From positions 1-39,283 of the forward strand of contig JAVEYA010000009.1 in the NCBI GenBank assembly GCA_034003745.1: DNA of 39,283 bases, written 5' to 3'. A program made the translations under genes and the position numbers. This document shows, in pieces, positions 25,558 to 33,812 of the stretch. The notes beneath the pieces are model-generated. The model did not search any database. It had not been told where the DNA came from and was given only the letters and a program-made list of their open reading frames with translations. Each line of letters opens with the position of its first letter. Position 1 is the stretch's first letter. Source of the DNA: JAVEYA01 sp034003745. Its GTDB lineage: Bacteria; Bacillota; Peptococcia; DRI-13; PHAD01.

Positions 25558-26475
25558 ATGGGTAAATACATCCTGCAGAGACTGGCCTTCACCGTTGTGG
25601 TTATCTTCTGTATTTCGATTATGGTTTTTGTCATTACTCACGTGGTGGGCAATCCCGTAGATATCATGCTGCCGCTGACGGCTACCGAACAGCAGCGGAT
25701 CGAACTGACGCAGCGGCTGGGATTGGATCAGCCTTTACATGTGCAGTTGATTACCTACCTGAAAGATTTGGCCAGGCTGAATTTCGGCGTCTCCTGGTGG
25801 CAGCGGGTGGCCTGCGAGGAAGTCATCATGAAATTCATTATTCCCACGGCTTTCCTGGTAACCCTTTCTTGTCTCTTTGCTCTCATCATAGGGGTGCCGC
25901 TGGGGATCATTTCCGCTTACCGGCCGGGTTCGCTCCTGGATCGGACCATCACCATACTCTCGCTCTCCGGCGTCTGTCTGCCCCCTTTCTGGATCGGGCT
26001 AATGCTGATGCTGGTCTTCGCGGTAAACCTGGGCTGGTTTTATACTTCCGGCTTTGGCGCCTGGAAGCATTTGATTTTACCCATGATTACCCTGGCCTGT
26101 AACCCGGCGGGGCACGTGGCCCAGATCGTCCGTTTCGAGATGCTGCAGCAGCTGAATTCGCTGTATGCCATTACGGCCCGGGCCAAGGGCGTCTCGGAAG
26201 TAACCCTGCTCTTTAAACATTGTCTGAAGAATATCATGGTGCCGACGGTGACGATGCTGGGCGTGGATTATGTCGCCCTGATGGCCGGCGGCTCCGCTAC
26301 CGTGGAAGTGGTCTTCGGCTGGCCGGGCTTCGGCAACCTGATCACAGGCACCATTGAGAATCTGGATTTCCCCCTCTTACAGGCGGAAGTATTCTTTGTC
26401 GCCGTCTTTGTCTGCATCATCAATCTGCTGATCGATTTTATGTATACCGCCTTTGACCCCCGCATCCGCTTTTAG
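25558..26475 (+). CDS. ABC importer permease (DppB/OppB-like)
   Basis: This 305-residue membrane protein has the N-terminal motif YILQRLAFTVVVIF followed by several hydrophobic helices. The coupling-helix EAA-like region is ITARAKGVSEVTLLFKHCLKN, and the C-terminus is typical of the family (YTAFDPRIRF). It forms half of the membrane channel with the next gene. It starts 1 nt after the ATPase stop, with GGGAGG just upstream inside that gene, indicating tight co-expression. Confidence 0.93.
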   Translation: MGKYILQRLAFTVVVIFCISIMVFVITHVVGNPVDIMLPLTATEQQRIELTQRLGLDQPLHVQLITYLKDLARLNFGVSWWQRVACEEVIMKFIIPTAFLVTLSCLFALIIGVPLGIISAYRPGSLLDRTITILSLSGVCLPPFWIGLMLMLVFAVNLGWFYTSGFGAWKHLILPMITLACNPAGHVAQIVRFEMLQQLNSLYAITARAKGVSEVTLLFKHCLKNIMVPTVTMLGVDYVALMAGGSATVEVVFGWPGFGNLITGTIENLDFPLLQAEVFFVAVFVCIINLLIDFMYTAFDPRIRF

Positions 26476-26487
26476 GAGGCTTCTGTT

Positions 26488-27381
26488 ATGCATGTAGAAA
26501 ATAGGCCGGTGGAAAAGAAGAAGAGAACCACCCTGTGGCTCAGATTCCGTAAAAATAAGGGCGCCTTGGTTTCGATGATCGTACTCTTAATTATTTTGAT
26601 TACGACCATTTTCGCGCCCTTCTTTTCAACCTATGATCCAGGCAAGACCAATCTGCGAGGGCGCTTGTCCCCGCCCAGCCTGGCGCCGATGACGGAAGGA
26701 GCCGCCCCGCATATCCTGGGCACCGACCAGCAGGGGCGCGACGTATACAGCCGTCTGGTGCACGGTTCGCGCGTCACCTTAAATGTCGGGATCACGGTAG
26801 CCACTTTCGGCGCCATTATCGGCATTATCCTGGGGCTTTTGGCCGGTTACTTCGGCGGCTGGACGGATATGATCATTATGCGTATCGTCGATATCTGGGC
26901 CTCTTCGCCCATTTTTCTCATCTCCCTGACTTTTGTCATGGTGCTGGGACCGGGGGAAAGAAGCCTGATTATCGCTTTCCTTTTTAACAGCTGGACGCTG
27001 TTTTGCCGGATGGCCCGTTCTCAGGCGATGGCTATCCGCAATTCCGATATGGTGGAATCCGGCCGGGCTATCGGGGCCGGTACCGGGCGCATCCTGGGAC
27101 GGCACATCATGACCAATATTATTTCTCCGCTGATTACCACTTATGTTATGGAAATTGCCCATTATATCAATGCGGAAGCGAATTTGAGCTTTCTCGGGTT
27201 CGGGGTTCAGCCGCCGGCTACTTCCTGGGGCCTCTTGATCGGCGAAGGCCGCACCTATATCACCTCAGCCTGGTGGATCGTGCTCTTTCCCGGTCTGATG
27301 ATCGGCATCACCGTACTTTGTTTAAACCTGGTAGGCAATTGGGTTCGCGAGGAATTTGACCCCTTGTCTATCAAACAGTAG
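26488..27381 (+). CDS. ABC importer permease (DppC/OppC-like)
   Basis: This 297-residue membrane protein is the second channel half. The N-terminal cytoplasmic tail and first helix (RKNKGALVSMIVLLIILI) match the OppC N-terminal domain. The family hallmark HILGTDQQGRDVYSRLVHGSR is followed by five or so helices. The coupling region is SGRAIGAGTGRILGRHIMTN, and the ending GNWVREEFDPL is characteristic. AGGAGG overlaps the stop of the preceding gene. Confidence 0.93.
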   Translation: MHVENRPVEKKKRTTLWLRFRKNKGALVSMIVLLIILITTIFAPFFSTYDPGKTNLRGRLSPPSLAPMTEGAAPHILGTDQQGRDVYSRLVHGSRVTLNVGITVATFGAIIGIILGLLAGYFGGWTDMIIMRIVDIWASSPIFLISLTFVMVLGPGERSLIIAFLFNSWTLFCRMARSQAMAIRNSDMVESGRAIGAGTGRILGRHIMTNIISPLITTYVMEIAHYINAEANLSFLGFGVQPPATSWGLLIGEGRTYITSAWWIVLFPGLMIGITVLCLNLVGNWVREEFDPLSIKQ

Positions 27382-27392
27382 GGGGGAAGGAA

Positions 27393-28400
27393 ATGAGCAA
27401 AGTAACGAAAAACCATATCCTGCTCTCCCTGCGCGGCCTGAAGAAATATTTTCCCATTGGCGGCGGCCTTTTGACCAAAGCGAAATCTCACGTCCATGCC
27501 GTGGACGGCGTTAACCTGGATATCTATGAAAAACAGACCCTGGGACTGGTCGGGGAAAGCGGCTGCGGCAAGACGACCATCGGACGCCTCTCCCTGAAGC
27601 TCTTGCCCAAGACGGCGGGGGAGGTTTACTTCAACGGCAGGAATATCTTCAAGTTCACGAAAGAAGAGGAACAGAAATTCCGGGAGCAGGCGCAATTGAT
27701 TTTTCAGGATTCCTTCAGCTCTTTCGACAGCCGCAATACCATCGGAACGATTATCGGGGAGCCCCTGGCGGTGCACAAAATCGCCAAGGGCAAGGAACTG
27801 CAGGACCGGGTCGCGGAACTCCTGCGCACGGTAGGTTTGAAACCGGACTTGATGTACGAATACCCGCATACCCTGGCAGCCGGGCAGAAGCAATGCGTCG
27901 GCATCGCCCGCTCCATTGCCTTAAAGCCTAAATTCATCGTGGCCGACGAGCCGATTTCCGCGCTGGATGTTTCGGTGCGGGCCATGGTGCTGAATCTCTT
28001 AAAGGATTTGCAGAATACCCACAATCTGACCTATATGTTCATCTCCCATGACATCCGGGTGGTCCGCTGGCTTTCTTCCCATGTGGCCGTGATGTATCTG
28101 GGCAAGCTGGTCGAATATGCTCCAACCGAAGAGATTTTTAAAAACCGCCTGCACCCCTATACCGAAGCTTTGCTTTGCGCCGTGCCGATTGAATCGCCGC
28201 GGGATAGGCACATCCAAAGGGAAATTCTCCTGGGTGAAGTGCCCTCTCCGGTGGACCCGCCTCCCGGCTGCCGGTTCGCGCCGCGCTGCAAGCTGGCTGA
28301 AGAGCGTTGCTTTATAGAAGATCCGATTTTGGAGGAACGGACCCCCGGACATTTTGTTTCCTGTTTTGTTGATTTCCGCGGCGACGCTGAGATCAGTTAA
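27393..28400 (+). CDS. Peptide/nickel-type ABC importer ATPase (OppF/DppF-like) with altered signature motif
   Basis: This 335-residue ATPase pairs with the OppD-like subunit. Walker A is GESGCGKTT, the Q-loop lies in LIFQDSFSSFDSR, Walker B is FIVADEPISALDVS, and the H-loop is MFISHDIRVVRW. The ABC signature reads LAAGQKQ where family members normally have LSGGQ. Loss of the signature serine and one glycine would weaken one of the two ATP sites, as in asymmetric ABC heterodimers; OppD keeps LSGG. The C-terminal cysteine cluster (CRFAPRCKLAEERC) is present. About 128 nt separate it from the binding protein. Confidence 0.92.
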   Translation: MSKVTKNHILLSLRGLKKYFPIGGGLLTKAKSHVHAVDGVNLDIYEKQTLGLVGESGCGKTTIGRLSLKLLPKTAGEVYFNGRNIFKFTKEEEQKFREQAQLIFQDSFSSFDSRNTIGTIIGEPLAVHKIAKGKELQDRVAELLRTVGLKPDLMYEYPHTLAAGQKQCVGIARSIALKPKFIVADEPISALDVSVRAMVLNLLKDLQNTHNLTYMFISHDIRVVRWLSSHVAVMYLGKLVEYAPTEEIFKNRLHPYTEALLCAVPIESPRDRHIQREILLGEVPSPVDPPPGCRFAPRCKLAEERCFIEDPILEERTPGHFVSCFVDFRGDAEIS

Positions 28401-28528
28401 GAGGCCATCGTCCCCAGGTCATAAATATTCAAACGGGAGGGGATGTAAGAGAAGCGAATTGAAAAATTCAGCATATAATTCTTTAGTTAAAGGATTCTAT
28501 TTTTAAAAGTAAGGGGAGGAAAGAAAAA

Positions 28529-30070
28529 ATGAAAAAAAGATTGGCCGCCTTCTGCATCTGCCTGCTGGTCTTCAGCCTGGTGATGACAGCCTGCGGCGGC
28601 AAGCAGGAGAGTCCCGCGCCGGCGCCCACGCCCGCACCCGCCCCGGCAGCGCCGCAAACTGACATTGTTATCGCGCTGCAGGGAGAACCCTCGACCCTGG
28701 ATACCCAGTACGCCGATGACGGCAACATGCGTATGGTGACCTGGCAGGTCTTCGAGCCCCTCGTCAAGCTCGATGCCGCCACACTGAAACATGTCCCCGT
28801 TTTAGCCGCTTCGTTTACTAATATCGATGATATCACTTGGGAATTTAAGATCCGTCCGGGCGTCAAATTCCATGACGGTTCCGCTTTCACCGCCGAAGAC
28901 GCCGCTTTTTCCATCAACAGAATTATCTCTCCAGACTTCCAGTCCCAGATCATGAGCGACTTTGACACTATTAAGGAAGCTGTGGCCGTGGATGCTGAAA
29001 CTGTCCGCGTCACCACTGTACAGCCCGATCCGCTTTTCCTAAACCGCCTGCCCAAGCTGGATATGGTTTCCCGGGCCTTTACCGAAGCGCACAGTGCGGA
29101 AGAACTGACCACCCTGGCCAACGGCACCGGTCCCTATAAATTGGATGGCTGGAACCGCAGCATCGATATCAAGATTTCCGCTTTTGACGGTTACTGGGGG
29201 AAAGCGCCCGCCATTCAGACGGCCCTCTTCCGCTGGATTGAAGAATCCAATACCCGTTTGAACGCTTTAAAAAGAAATGAAGTCAACTTTGCCGTCAACA
29301 TGTATCCGGAATATGTGGCTGAACTGCCCAAGGTCTTCACCCAGCCCAGTACGGAAAGCTACTTCTTCCGTTTCAACCTCTTAGACGGCGTCATGAAGGA
29401 TAAAAACCTCCGTTTGGCTATGCAGTATGCGGTCGACCGCGACGCCATCGCCGAAGAGCTCTTCTTAGGCTATGCCGCCCCCACCACCGGACAATGGGAC
29501 CGCGCAGGCGCCTTCGGCTTCACCCCTGAGCTGGAAGCCTATCCGTATGATGTGGAAAAAGCCAAGGAATTGCTGGCCGCAGCCGGTTATAAAGGCGAGA
29601 AAATCCAGCTCGTCTCCGAAAAAGGCCGCTGGCTGAAAGACGGTGAAGTGACTGAGGCTGTCGCCGCGATGCTGACCGAAGCCGGTTTCAATATCGAGAC
29701 CCGGTTTGTCAGCTGGAACGAGTGGCTGGATACCCTCTTCGACAAGACCAAGAGCCCGGATTTGATCTTCTGCTCCAACTCCAACGAATTCCTGGATGTT
29801 GACCGCAACTTCTGGTCCTCGGTCCATTCCAGCGGTTCCCAGAGCACCGTGGCTTCCAAGGAAATCGACGCCATGATTGAGGAAGCCCGCTATGAAATGG
29901 ATAAGACCAAGCGCCAGGCTCTGTATGATGAATTGAACAAATATCTTTACGATAACCCCGTTAATTTAAACATTATCATTGCCAATGAATTACACGGCGG
30001 TTCGCCCAATCTGAACTGGGACATGAGAAAAGACAACCGTTTGTATTTGTCGGAAATGTCCTTTAAATAA
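28529..30070 (+). CDS. Extracytoplasmic solute-binding lipoprotein, family 5 (DppA/OppA-like)
   Basis: This 513-residue protein captures the importer substrate. Residues 1-22 are a lipoprotein signal ending in the lipobox MTAC, so the mature protein is anchored by a cysteine at residue 22. A Pro/Ala linker (APAPTPAPAPAAP) precedes the SBP_bac_5 domain with VFEPLVKLD, WEFKIRPGVKFHDGSAFTAED, GTGPYKLDGW and LRLAMQYAVDRDAIAEEL. Such proteins bind peptides, nickel chelates, opines or sugars. The pocket cannot be assigned by eye. GGGGAGG precedes the ATG. A REP-like repeat begins immediately after the stop. Confidence 0.94.
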   Translation: MKKRLAAFCICLLVFSLVMTACGGKQESPAPAPTPAPAPAAPQTDIVIALQGEPSTLDTQYADDGNMRMVTWQVFEPLVKLDAATLKHVPVLAASFTNIDDITWEFKIRPGVKFHDGSAFTAEDAAFSINRIISPDFQSQIMSDFDTIKEAVAVDAETVRVTTVQPDPLFLNRLPKLDMVSRAFTEAHSAEELTTLANGTGPYKLDGWNRSIDIKISAFDGYWGKAPAIQTALFRWIEESNTRLNALKRNEVNFAVNMYPEYVAELPKVFTQPSTESYFFRFNLLDGVMKDKNLRLAMQYAVDRDAIAEELFLGYAAPTTGQWDRAGAFGFTPELEAYPYDVEKAKELLAAAGYKGEKIQLVSEKGRWLKDGEVTEAVAAMLTEAGFNIETRFVSWNEWLDTLFDKTKSPDLIFCSNSNEFLDVDRNFWSSVHSSGSQSTVASKEIDAMIEEARYEMDKTKRQALYDELNKYLYDNPVNLNIIIANELHGGSPNLNWDMRKDNRLYLSEMSFK

Positions 30071-30071
30071 A

Positions 30072-30099
30072 AAGATTCTTCATTGCCTTCAGAATGGCA
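30072..30099 (-). repeat. Solo REP-like repeat
   Basis: The half-element AAGATTCTTCA-TTGCCTTCAGAATGGCA differs from the right half of the pair at 33711-33780 by one indel and two mismatches. It lies directly after the binding-protein stop. Strand is given as the reverse of the TGTCAT...-type orientation. Confidence 0.5.
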
Positions 30100-30171
30100 A
30101 AAGGGGCCGCGCCGAAAAAGTCTCCGTGGCCCTTGAATTCCTTGAAAGCCCGTGAAGCGAGGGGGAGGGAA

Positions 30172-31185
30172 ATGGCCGTGCAGGTGCGTGATGTATTGAC
30201 CGTCTTAGACAGAATTACCAACGGACGCTGTATCAAAACCGCCCATGATTATGTCAGCGGAAAGAACCCCTATGCCCTGACCCGCTCCTCCCACATTCCC
30301 GGCAAAGCCGTTACGGAAATGCCCGGTTTGGTTTACGGGGATCTGAACATGGAAATCAAGAAGATTGCCGTTATGATGACCCTGACCGAAAGCGCCATTG
30401 AACTGGCTGCGGCAACCGGCGTGAACATCCTGGTAGTCCATCATCCGGTGGCGGACGCCGCCAATTCCGGCGGCACCCTGATCAAAACCTATTTCGGCGC
30501 CTATAAAATGGCCTTGTTCGAGCTGCATGAGGCTTTTCACGGGCTGCATAACGGCGTACCTTTCCTGCACGGACACAGGCCCTTTTTTACCAGCACGTCT
30601 TTCGGCGGCGTCCCCGGCAATGTGGTTTATGTCGGGGAGGCTTTGCCGGAGGTCAAAACGGCAGGGGATTTATTGCGCCGTCTAGATAAATTGATGAATG
30701 TGCAGGCCGATGAGCAAATGCTTCTTGCTGAAAGGAAAATCAGGCAAAGCGGCGATATTCAGGAAACCCGCGTCGCCGCCCGGGGGAAAATTCTGGCAGG
30801 CCGGCCGGAGAATCCGGTCCGGCAGATTATTCATATGTTTCCTCACGCCGGATTCACGGCGGAACATCTGCTGCGTTTGGTCAAGGATTATCCGGACGCG
30901 GATACCTTATTGGCAACATCCAGCCGGGTCTATCCCGGACATGCGCTGATTAACAAAGCCGGGCAAGTGGGTTTGAACTTTCTTTGCGGCAACTCCCATG
31001 CTATGGAAATCTACGAAAATGGGCTGCCTTTGGCCAAGGCGCTCCAAAAGCACCTGCCGGAAGCGGAGGTGGTCATTTTCCACGAACGCATGACCAGCGT
31101 ACCGCTGGAGCAGTTTGGAGCCGGGGAAATGCAGGCTTACGGGAATTATATTGCAGAGACGTTTTTAACCGGGCAAAATGACTGA
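30172..31185 (+). CDS. Nif3-like dinuclear-metal protein, copy A
   Basis: This 337-residue protein is counted from the ATG at 30172, which has GGGGGAGGG upstream and aligns with the start of its paralogue at 32667. An ATG 26 codons earlier lies in the repeat and is rejected. Nif3 relatives form toroidal hexamers with two metal ions per subunit and have poorly defined hydrolase-like roles. Visible metal-ligand candidates are H90-H91 in VVHHPVADA, the His-rich ELHEAFHGLHNG...LHGH stretch, and H276/E279 in GNSHAMEIYENGLPLA, reminiscent of the family's C-terminal GHxxSE. It follows the importer closely and may act on the imported compound or its metal. The family is fairly sure; function is unknown. 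Confidence 0.75.
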   Translation: MAVQVRDVLTVLDRITNGRCIKTAHDYVSGKNPYALTRSSHIPGKAVTEMPGLVYGDLNMEIKKIAVMMTLTESAIELAAATGVNILVVHHPVADAANSGGTLIKTYFGAYKMALFELHEAFHGLHNGVPFLHGHRPFFTSTSFGGVPGNVVYVGEALPEVKTAGDLLRRLDKLMNVQADEQMLLAERKIRQSGDIQETRVAARGKILAGRPENPVRQIIHMFPHAGFTAEHLLRLVKDYPDADTLLATSSRVYPGHALINKAGQVGLNFLCGNSHAMEIYENGLPLAKALQKHLPEAEVVIFHERMTSVPLEQFGAGEMQAYGNYIAETFLTGQND

Positions 31186-31209
31186 ATTATGGCAAAGCGG
31201 GAGGCGGAC

Positions 31210-31557
31210 ATGTTAAGGTTAAGAAAAGACCAACGTACGGAATATCGGGAAAACAGTTTCGGCGGACGGGGGACGGTGGAAATACGGCATCTCATTGAGC
31301 CCGCCGACCATACGAATTCCCATCTGCGCCTGCTTGCGAAAATTACGCTCCAGCCCGGCGTTACGGTGGGAGAACATTCCCATGAGGGAATAACCGAATC
31401 CATTTATATCCTGGAAGGCCGGGCCATCTATAACGATGGTGCGGAGAGACTCCTGGAGCCGGGCGACGCGGCGGTGGTCTCGGAAAGTGACCGCCAGTCC
31501 ATCCGCTGCGCGGAGGATACGCCTCTGACGTATCTGGCCGTAATCGTTCTTCCCTAG
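31210..31557 (+). CDS. Small single-domain cupin protein
   Basis: This protein has 115 residues from the ATG at 31210, preferred over 31189 because GGGAGG lies just upstream. Cupin motif 1 is clear: GVTVGEHSHEGITESIYILEG, with two histidines and the glutamate that bind a metal. In motif 2 (GDAAVVSESDRQSI) the usual histidine position is a glutamine, so metal binding may be altered or absent. Small cupins act as isomerases, dioxygenases or ligand sensors. It lies between the two Nif3-like genes in the same direction, suggesting a shared pathway. The specific role is unknown. Confidence 0.82.
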   Translation: MLRLRKDQRTEYRENSFGGRGTVEIRHLIEPADHTNSHLRLLAKITLQPGVTVGEHSHEGITESIYILEGRAIYNDGAERLLEPGDAAVVSESDRQSIRCAEDTPLTYLAVIVLP

Positions 31558-31579
31558 AATAAATCAGGATTAACGGGGT

Positions 31580-32188
31580 GTGAGACGCTTGCGTCAGCAT
31601 AACAATATGCAGTATGAGGCGGCTTTTTACGGCAAAGATTTGCAGACGGTGGGCCGGTTTTACTACAAACCTCAGGATATGCCGGTTCTTTACCCGGATA
31701 TTCTCTTCTTTTGTTTATACGCCACCCGGCTTTTGACTGATAAGAGGCTGAATCTGGCGGCGGCCCGGGAGATTCAAAAGCGCCTAAGCCTTGGTTCCGG
31801 GTGGGGAAAAGTCTTGCGGGGCGAAAAAGACAGGGCCTTTGCCATGCCCGTCGGCGTCGTTGCCTATCAGGGCTTGATTCAAAGCGCCTTTTCCGCCGGC
31901 ATGATTGTCGGTAAATCCGTCTATTTTCGTCTGGGCTATTGCGGTTTCGGCTTTTTTGCCAATAAGAAAGCCTTTGACCGGTGTGCCGCCGCTTCGCTGT
32001 ATGTGCTGGCGGCCGCCGTCTACAAAGAGTATGCCCGGGAACCCCAGCGCCTGGAACTGTTCTGGCAGGCTGTCGTCGAAATCGGCCGGCTGGAATTCGG
32101 GAAGGCGTTGCATCAAAAAAACTGGGCCAAGGCCGCCCGGAAGCTGTACCGGGAAATTACCCGGGATTCTTTTCCCGGCCTGGACTGA
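31580..32188 (+). CDS. Hypothetical protein, not recognised
   Basis: About 200 residues are encoded from a GTG at 31580 or, with better spacing to GGGGTGTGAG, the TTG at 31589. I do not recognise the family. The sequence is largely helical, with moderately hydrophobic stretches (DILFFCLYATRLL; CAAASLYVLAAAV) that are too short or polar to call membrane helices with confidence. The middle is Gly/Phe-rich (GKSVYFRLGYCGFGFFANKKAF), and the C-terminus is basic. Codon use resembles its neighbours and the reading frame fills the gap between the cupin and the DUF2294-like gene, so it is probably real. The role is presumably tied to the Nif3/importer cluster. Confidence 0.6.
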   Translation: MRRLRQHNNMQYEAAFYGKDLQTVGRFYYKPQDMPVLYPDILFFCLYATRLLTDKRLNLAAAREIQKRLSLGSGWGKVLRGEKDRAFAMPVGVVAYQGLIQSAFSAGMIVGKSVYFRLGYCGFGFFANKKAFDRCAAASLYVLAAAVYKEYAREPQRLELFWQAVVEIGRLEFGKALHQKNWAKAARKLYREITRDSFPGLD

Positions 32189-32242
32189 TTCTGAAATGCA
32201 GATGAATATCTGTGCAACTTATACGATACTATTAAAATAGAG

Positions 32243-32248
32243 TATAAT
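32243..32248 (+). promoter_or_regulatory. Possible -10 element upstream of the DUF2294-like gene
   Basis: A perfect TATAAT lies 42 nt before the start codon at 32290, within an AT-rich patch. No good -35 is found at the right distance, so an activator or another arrangement would be needed. Confidence 0.3.
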
Positions 32249-32289
32249 CGGGCATCTTTTTCGGAATCGGATAAAGAGCAGGTGAGTTT

Positions 32290-32649
32290 ATGCAATTGGG
32301 AGATTTCAAACAAGCCTTTATGAAGATCAATAACAAGGTGAACATGGAGGTCTTCGGACAGGGACTCGTTTCCCAGCGGCTGGAGATCTTTAACGATAAA
32401 GTGCTGGTGATCGGACATAATAAAAGAGCCAAGGTTATCTCCACCATTGAACGCAAGGACAGCATCACTTCCAAGCTGATCGACATCGCCCTGATTGTCG
32501 AATATAAGGAACTGTTTATTAAATATATGCAGGAGGAACTGGGCGTCAAGGTGCTGACGCATCTGAAGGATTATGACGGCGATTCGGAACTGTCCTTTTC
32601 CGTAACCTTTTTAGAAAAACCGGTGGAAGAACTCCTCAAAGAATTATAA
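32290..32649 (+). CDS. DUF2294-like small protein
   Basis: This 119-residue soluble protein resembles DUF2294 (also described as a Na-translocating decarboxylase-associated domain). It has an N-terminal helix, then VSQRLEIFNDKVLVIGHN, a central helix ending YKELFIKYMQEELGVKVLTHLKDYD, and a final strand ELSFSVTFLEKP. The biochemical role of the family is not known to me. AGGTGA lies before the ATG. It sits 17 nt upstream of the second Nif3-like gene and is probably co-transcribed with it. Confidence 0.65.
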   Translation: MQLGDFKQAFMKINNKVNMEVFGQGLVSQRLEIFNDKVLVIGHNKRAKVISTIERKDSITSKLIDIALIVEYKELFIKYMQEELGVKVLTHLKDYDGDSELSFSVTFLEKPVEELLKEL

Positions 32650-32666
32650 ACGAAGGGTCTAAGCGC

Positions 32667-33677
32667 ATGGATAAGAAGATTACAGCGCAAGATGTGCTGG
32701 CTGTGTTGGATAAGATGACCGGGGGAAGACTCACCGTCTCGGCGGAAGATATCGCGGGTCATAACCCCTTCGTGGTGGTCAAATCCTCCCATATACCCGG
32801 CAAAGCTGTTGCGGAGCTGCCGGGCTTGGTCTACGGCAGGCTAGACCAGAAAATCAAAAAGATTGCCGTTATCATGACGCTGACGGAAAGCGCCATCGAA
32901 TTGGCCGGCGCTACCGGTGTTGATGCGATTATCGCGCATCATCCTTTTGCCGACGCCTGCAATACCGGCGGGGTCCTGCTGAAAGATTATCTGGACTTAT
33001 ATCATATTGCCGCTTTTGAACTGCATGAGGCTTTTCACGGTCTGCATCCGGGCATTGCGCTCCTGCACGGGCATACGGTCTATCACGCCGATATCCGCTA
33101 CGGCGGCATTCCCGGTAATGTGCTGTATATCGGGGAAGCCTTGCCGGAGATAAAAATCCTTGGGGATATGCTCTCCCGGCTGAATACTCTCCTGGGCCAG
33201 GAGACGGAAGAAAAGGCCCTGGAAATGGACCGGCGGCTGCGCAACTGTGCGGCCATCGAGGAGACGACGGTCGCCGCCTGCGGCAAGATCCTGGTCGGCC
33301 GGCCGGAAAACCCGGTTAAAAAAATTCTGCATATTTTTCCCCATACCGGCTTTACGCCGGAACACCTGGCCCAGGCGCTGTCCGAACATCCCGGCCTGGA
33401 CACCATGTTAGCCAGCATCAGCCGGGTTCACCCCGATCACCTGCTGGTGGAGAAAGCGCAAGCCGCCGGCTTGAACTTTATCTGCGGAAATTCCCATGCT
33501 GTGGAAATCTTCGAAAATGGCCTGCCGCTGGCCCGCGCGCTGCAGCTGTATTTGCCCGGAGCGGAAATCGTCTTGTTCCGGGAGCGGATGTCCAGCATAC
33601 CCCTGGACGCTTTCGGCTCGCGGGAGATCCGGGACTACGCCGGGCACATTGCGGAGAAGTATCTCTATAACAAATAA
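32667..33677 (+). CDS. Nif3-like dinuclear-metal protein, copy B
   Basis: This 336-residue paralogue of the protein at 30172 is alignable end to end, with more than half of positions identical by eye. It keeps every metal-ligand candidate: H91-H92 (IAHHPFADA), ELHEAFHGLHPG...LHGH, and GNSHAVEIFENGLPLA. It also shares SSHIPGKAV and KILVGRPENPV with copy A. Two retained copies flanking the cupin suggest either mixed hexamers or two related substrates. The start follows GAAGGG. A hairpin and palindromic repeat follow the stop immediately, closing the cluster. Confidence 0.75.
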   Translation: MDKKITAQDVLAVLDKMTGGRLTVSAEDIAGHNPFVVVKSSHIPGKAVAELPGLVYGRLDQKIKKIAVIMTLTESAIELAGATGVDAIIAHHPFADACNTGGVLLKDYLDLYHIAAFELHEAFHGLHPGIALLHGHTVYHADIRYGGIPGNVLYIGEALPEIKILGDMLSRLNTLLGQETEEKALEMDRRLRNCAAIEETTVAACGKILVGRPENPVKKILHIFPHTGFTPEHLAQALSEHPGLDTMLASISRVHPDHLLVEKAQAAGLNFICGNSHAVEIFENGLPLARALQLYLPGAEIVLFRERMSSIPLDAFGSREIRDYAGHIAEKYLYNK

Positions 33678-33678
33678 G

Positions 33679-33711
33679 TGGGACAGGGGGACAGGTCCTT
33701 TGTCCCATTTT
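33679..33711 (+). terminator. Hairpin terminator closing the Nif3 cluster
   Basis: TGGGACA (33679-33685) pairs with TGTCCCA (33701-33707), with an inner GGAC/GTCC pair, followed by TTTTG. It starts 1 nt after the stop codon. Confidence 0.5.
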
Positions 33712-33780
33712 GTCATACTGAGCTTTGCGAAGGATCTTTTCTAAGAACAATAAGATTCTTCACTTGCGTTCAGAATGACA
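33711..33780. repeat. Inverted pair of REP-like repeats
   Basis: The left arm TGTCATACTGAGCTTTGCGA (continuing to 33742) and the right arm, whose reverse complement starts TGTCATTCTGAACGCAAGTG (33751-33780), are imperfect inverted copies separated by about 8 nt. Together they can form one long cruciform or RNA hairpin. A further copy lies at 30072-30099. This type of dispersed TGTCATTCTGA palindrome is intergenic and non-coding. Confidence 0.6.
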
Positions 33781-33812
33781 TATGTGTAAGACAAGAGGTG
33801 CGTCCCCCCGTT

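Noticed and set aside
30094..30171. Upstream ATG for the first Nif3-like gene
   Set aside because: It falls inside the REP-like repeat, lacks a ribosome binding site, and would add 26 residues absent from the paralogue.
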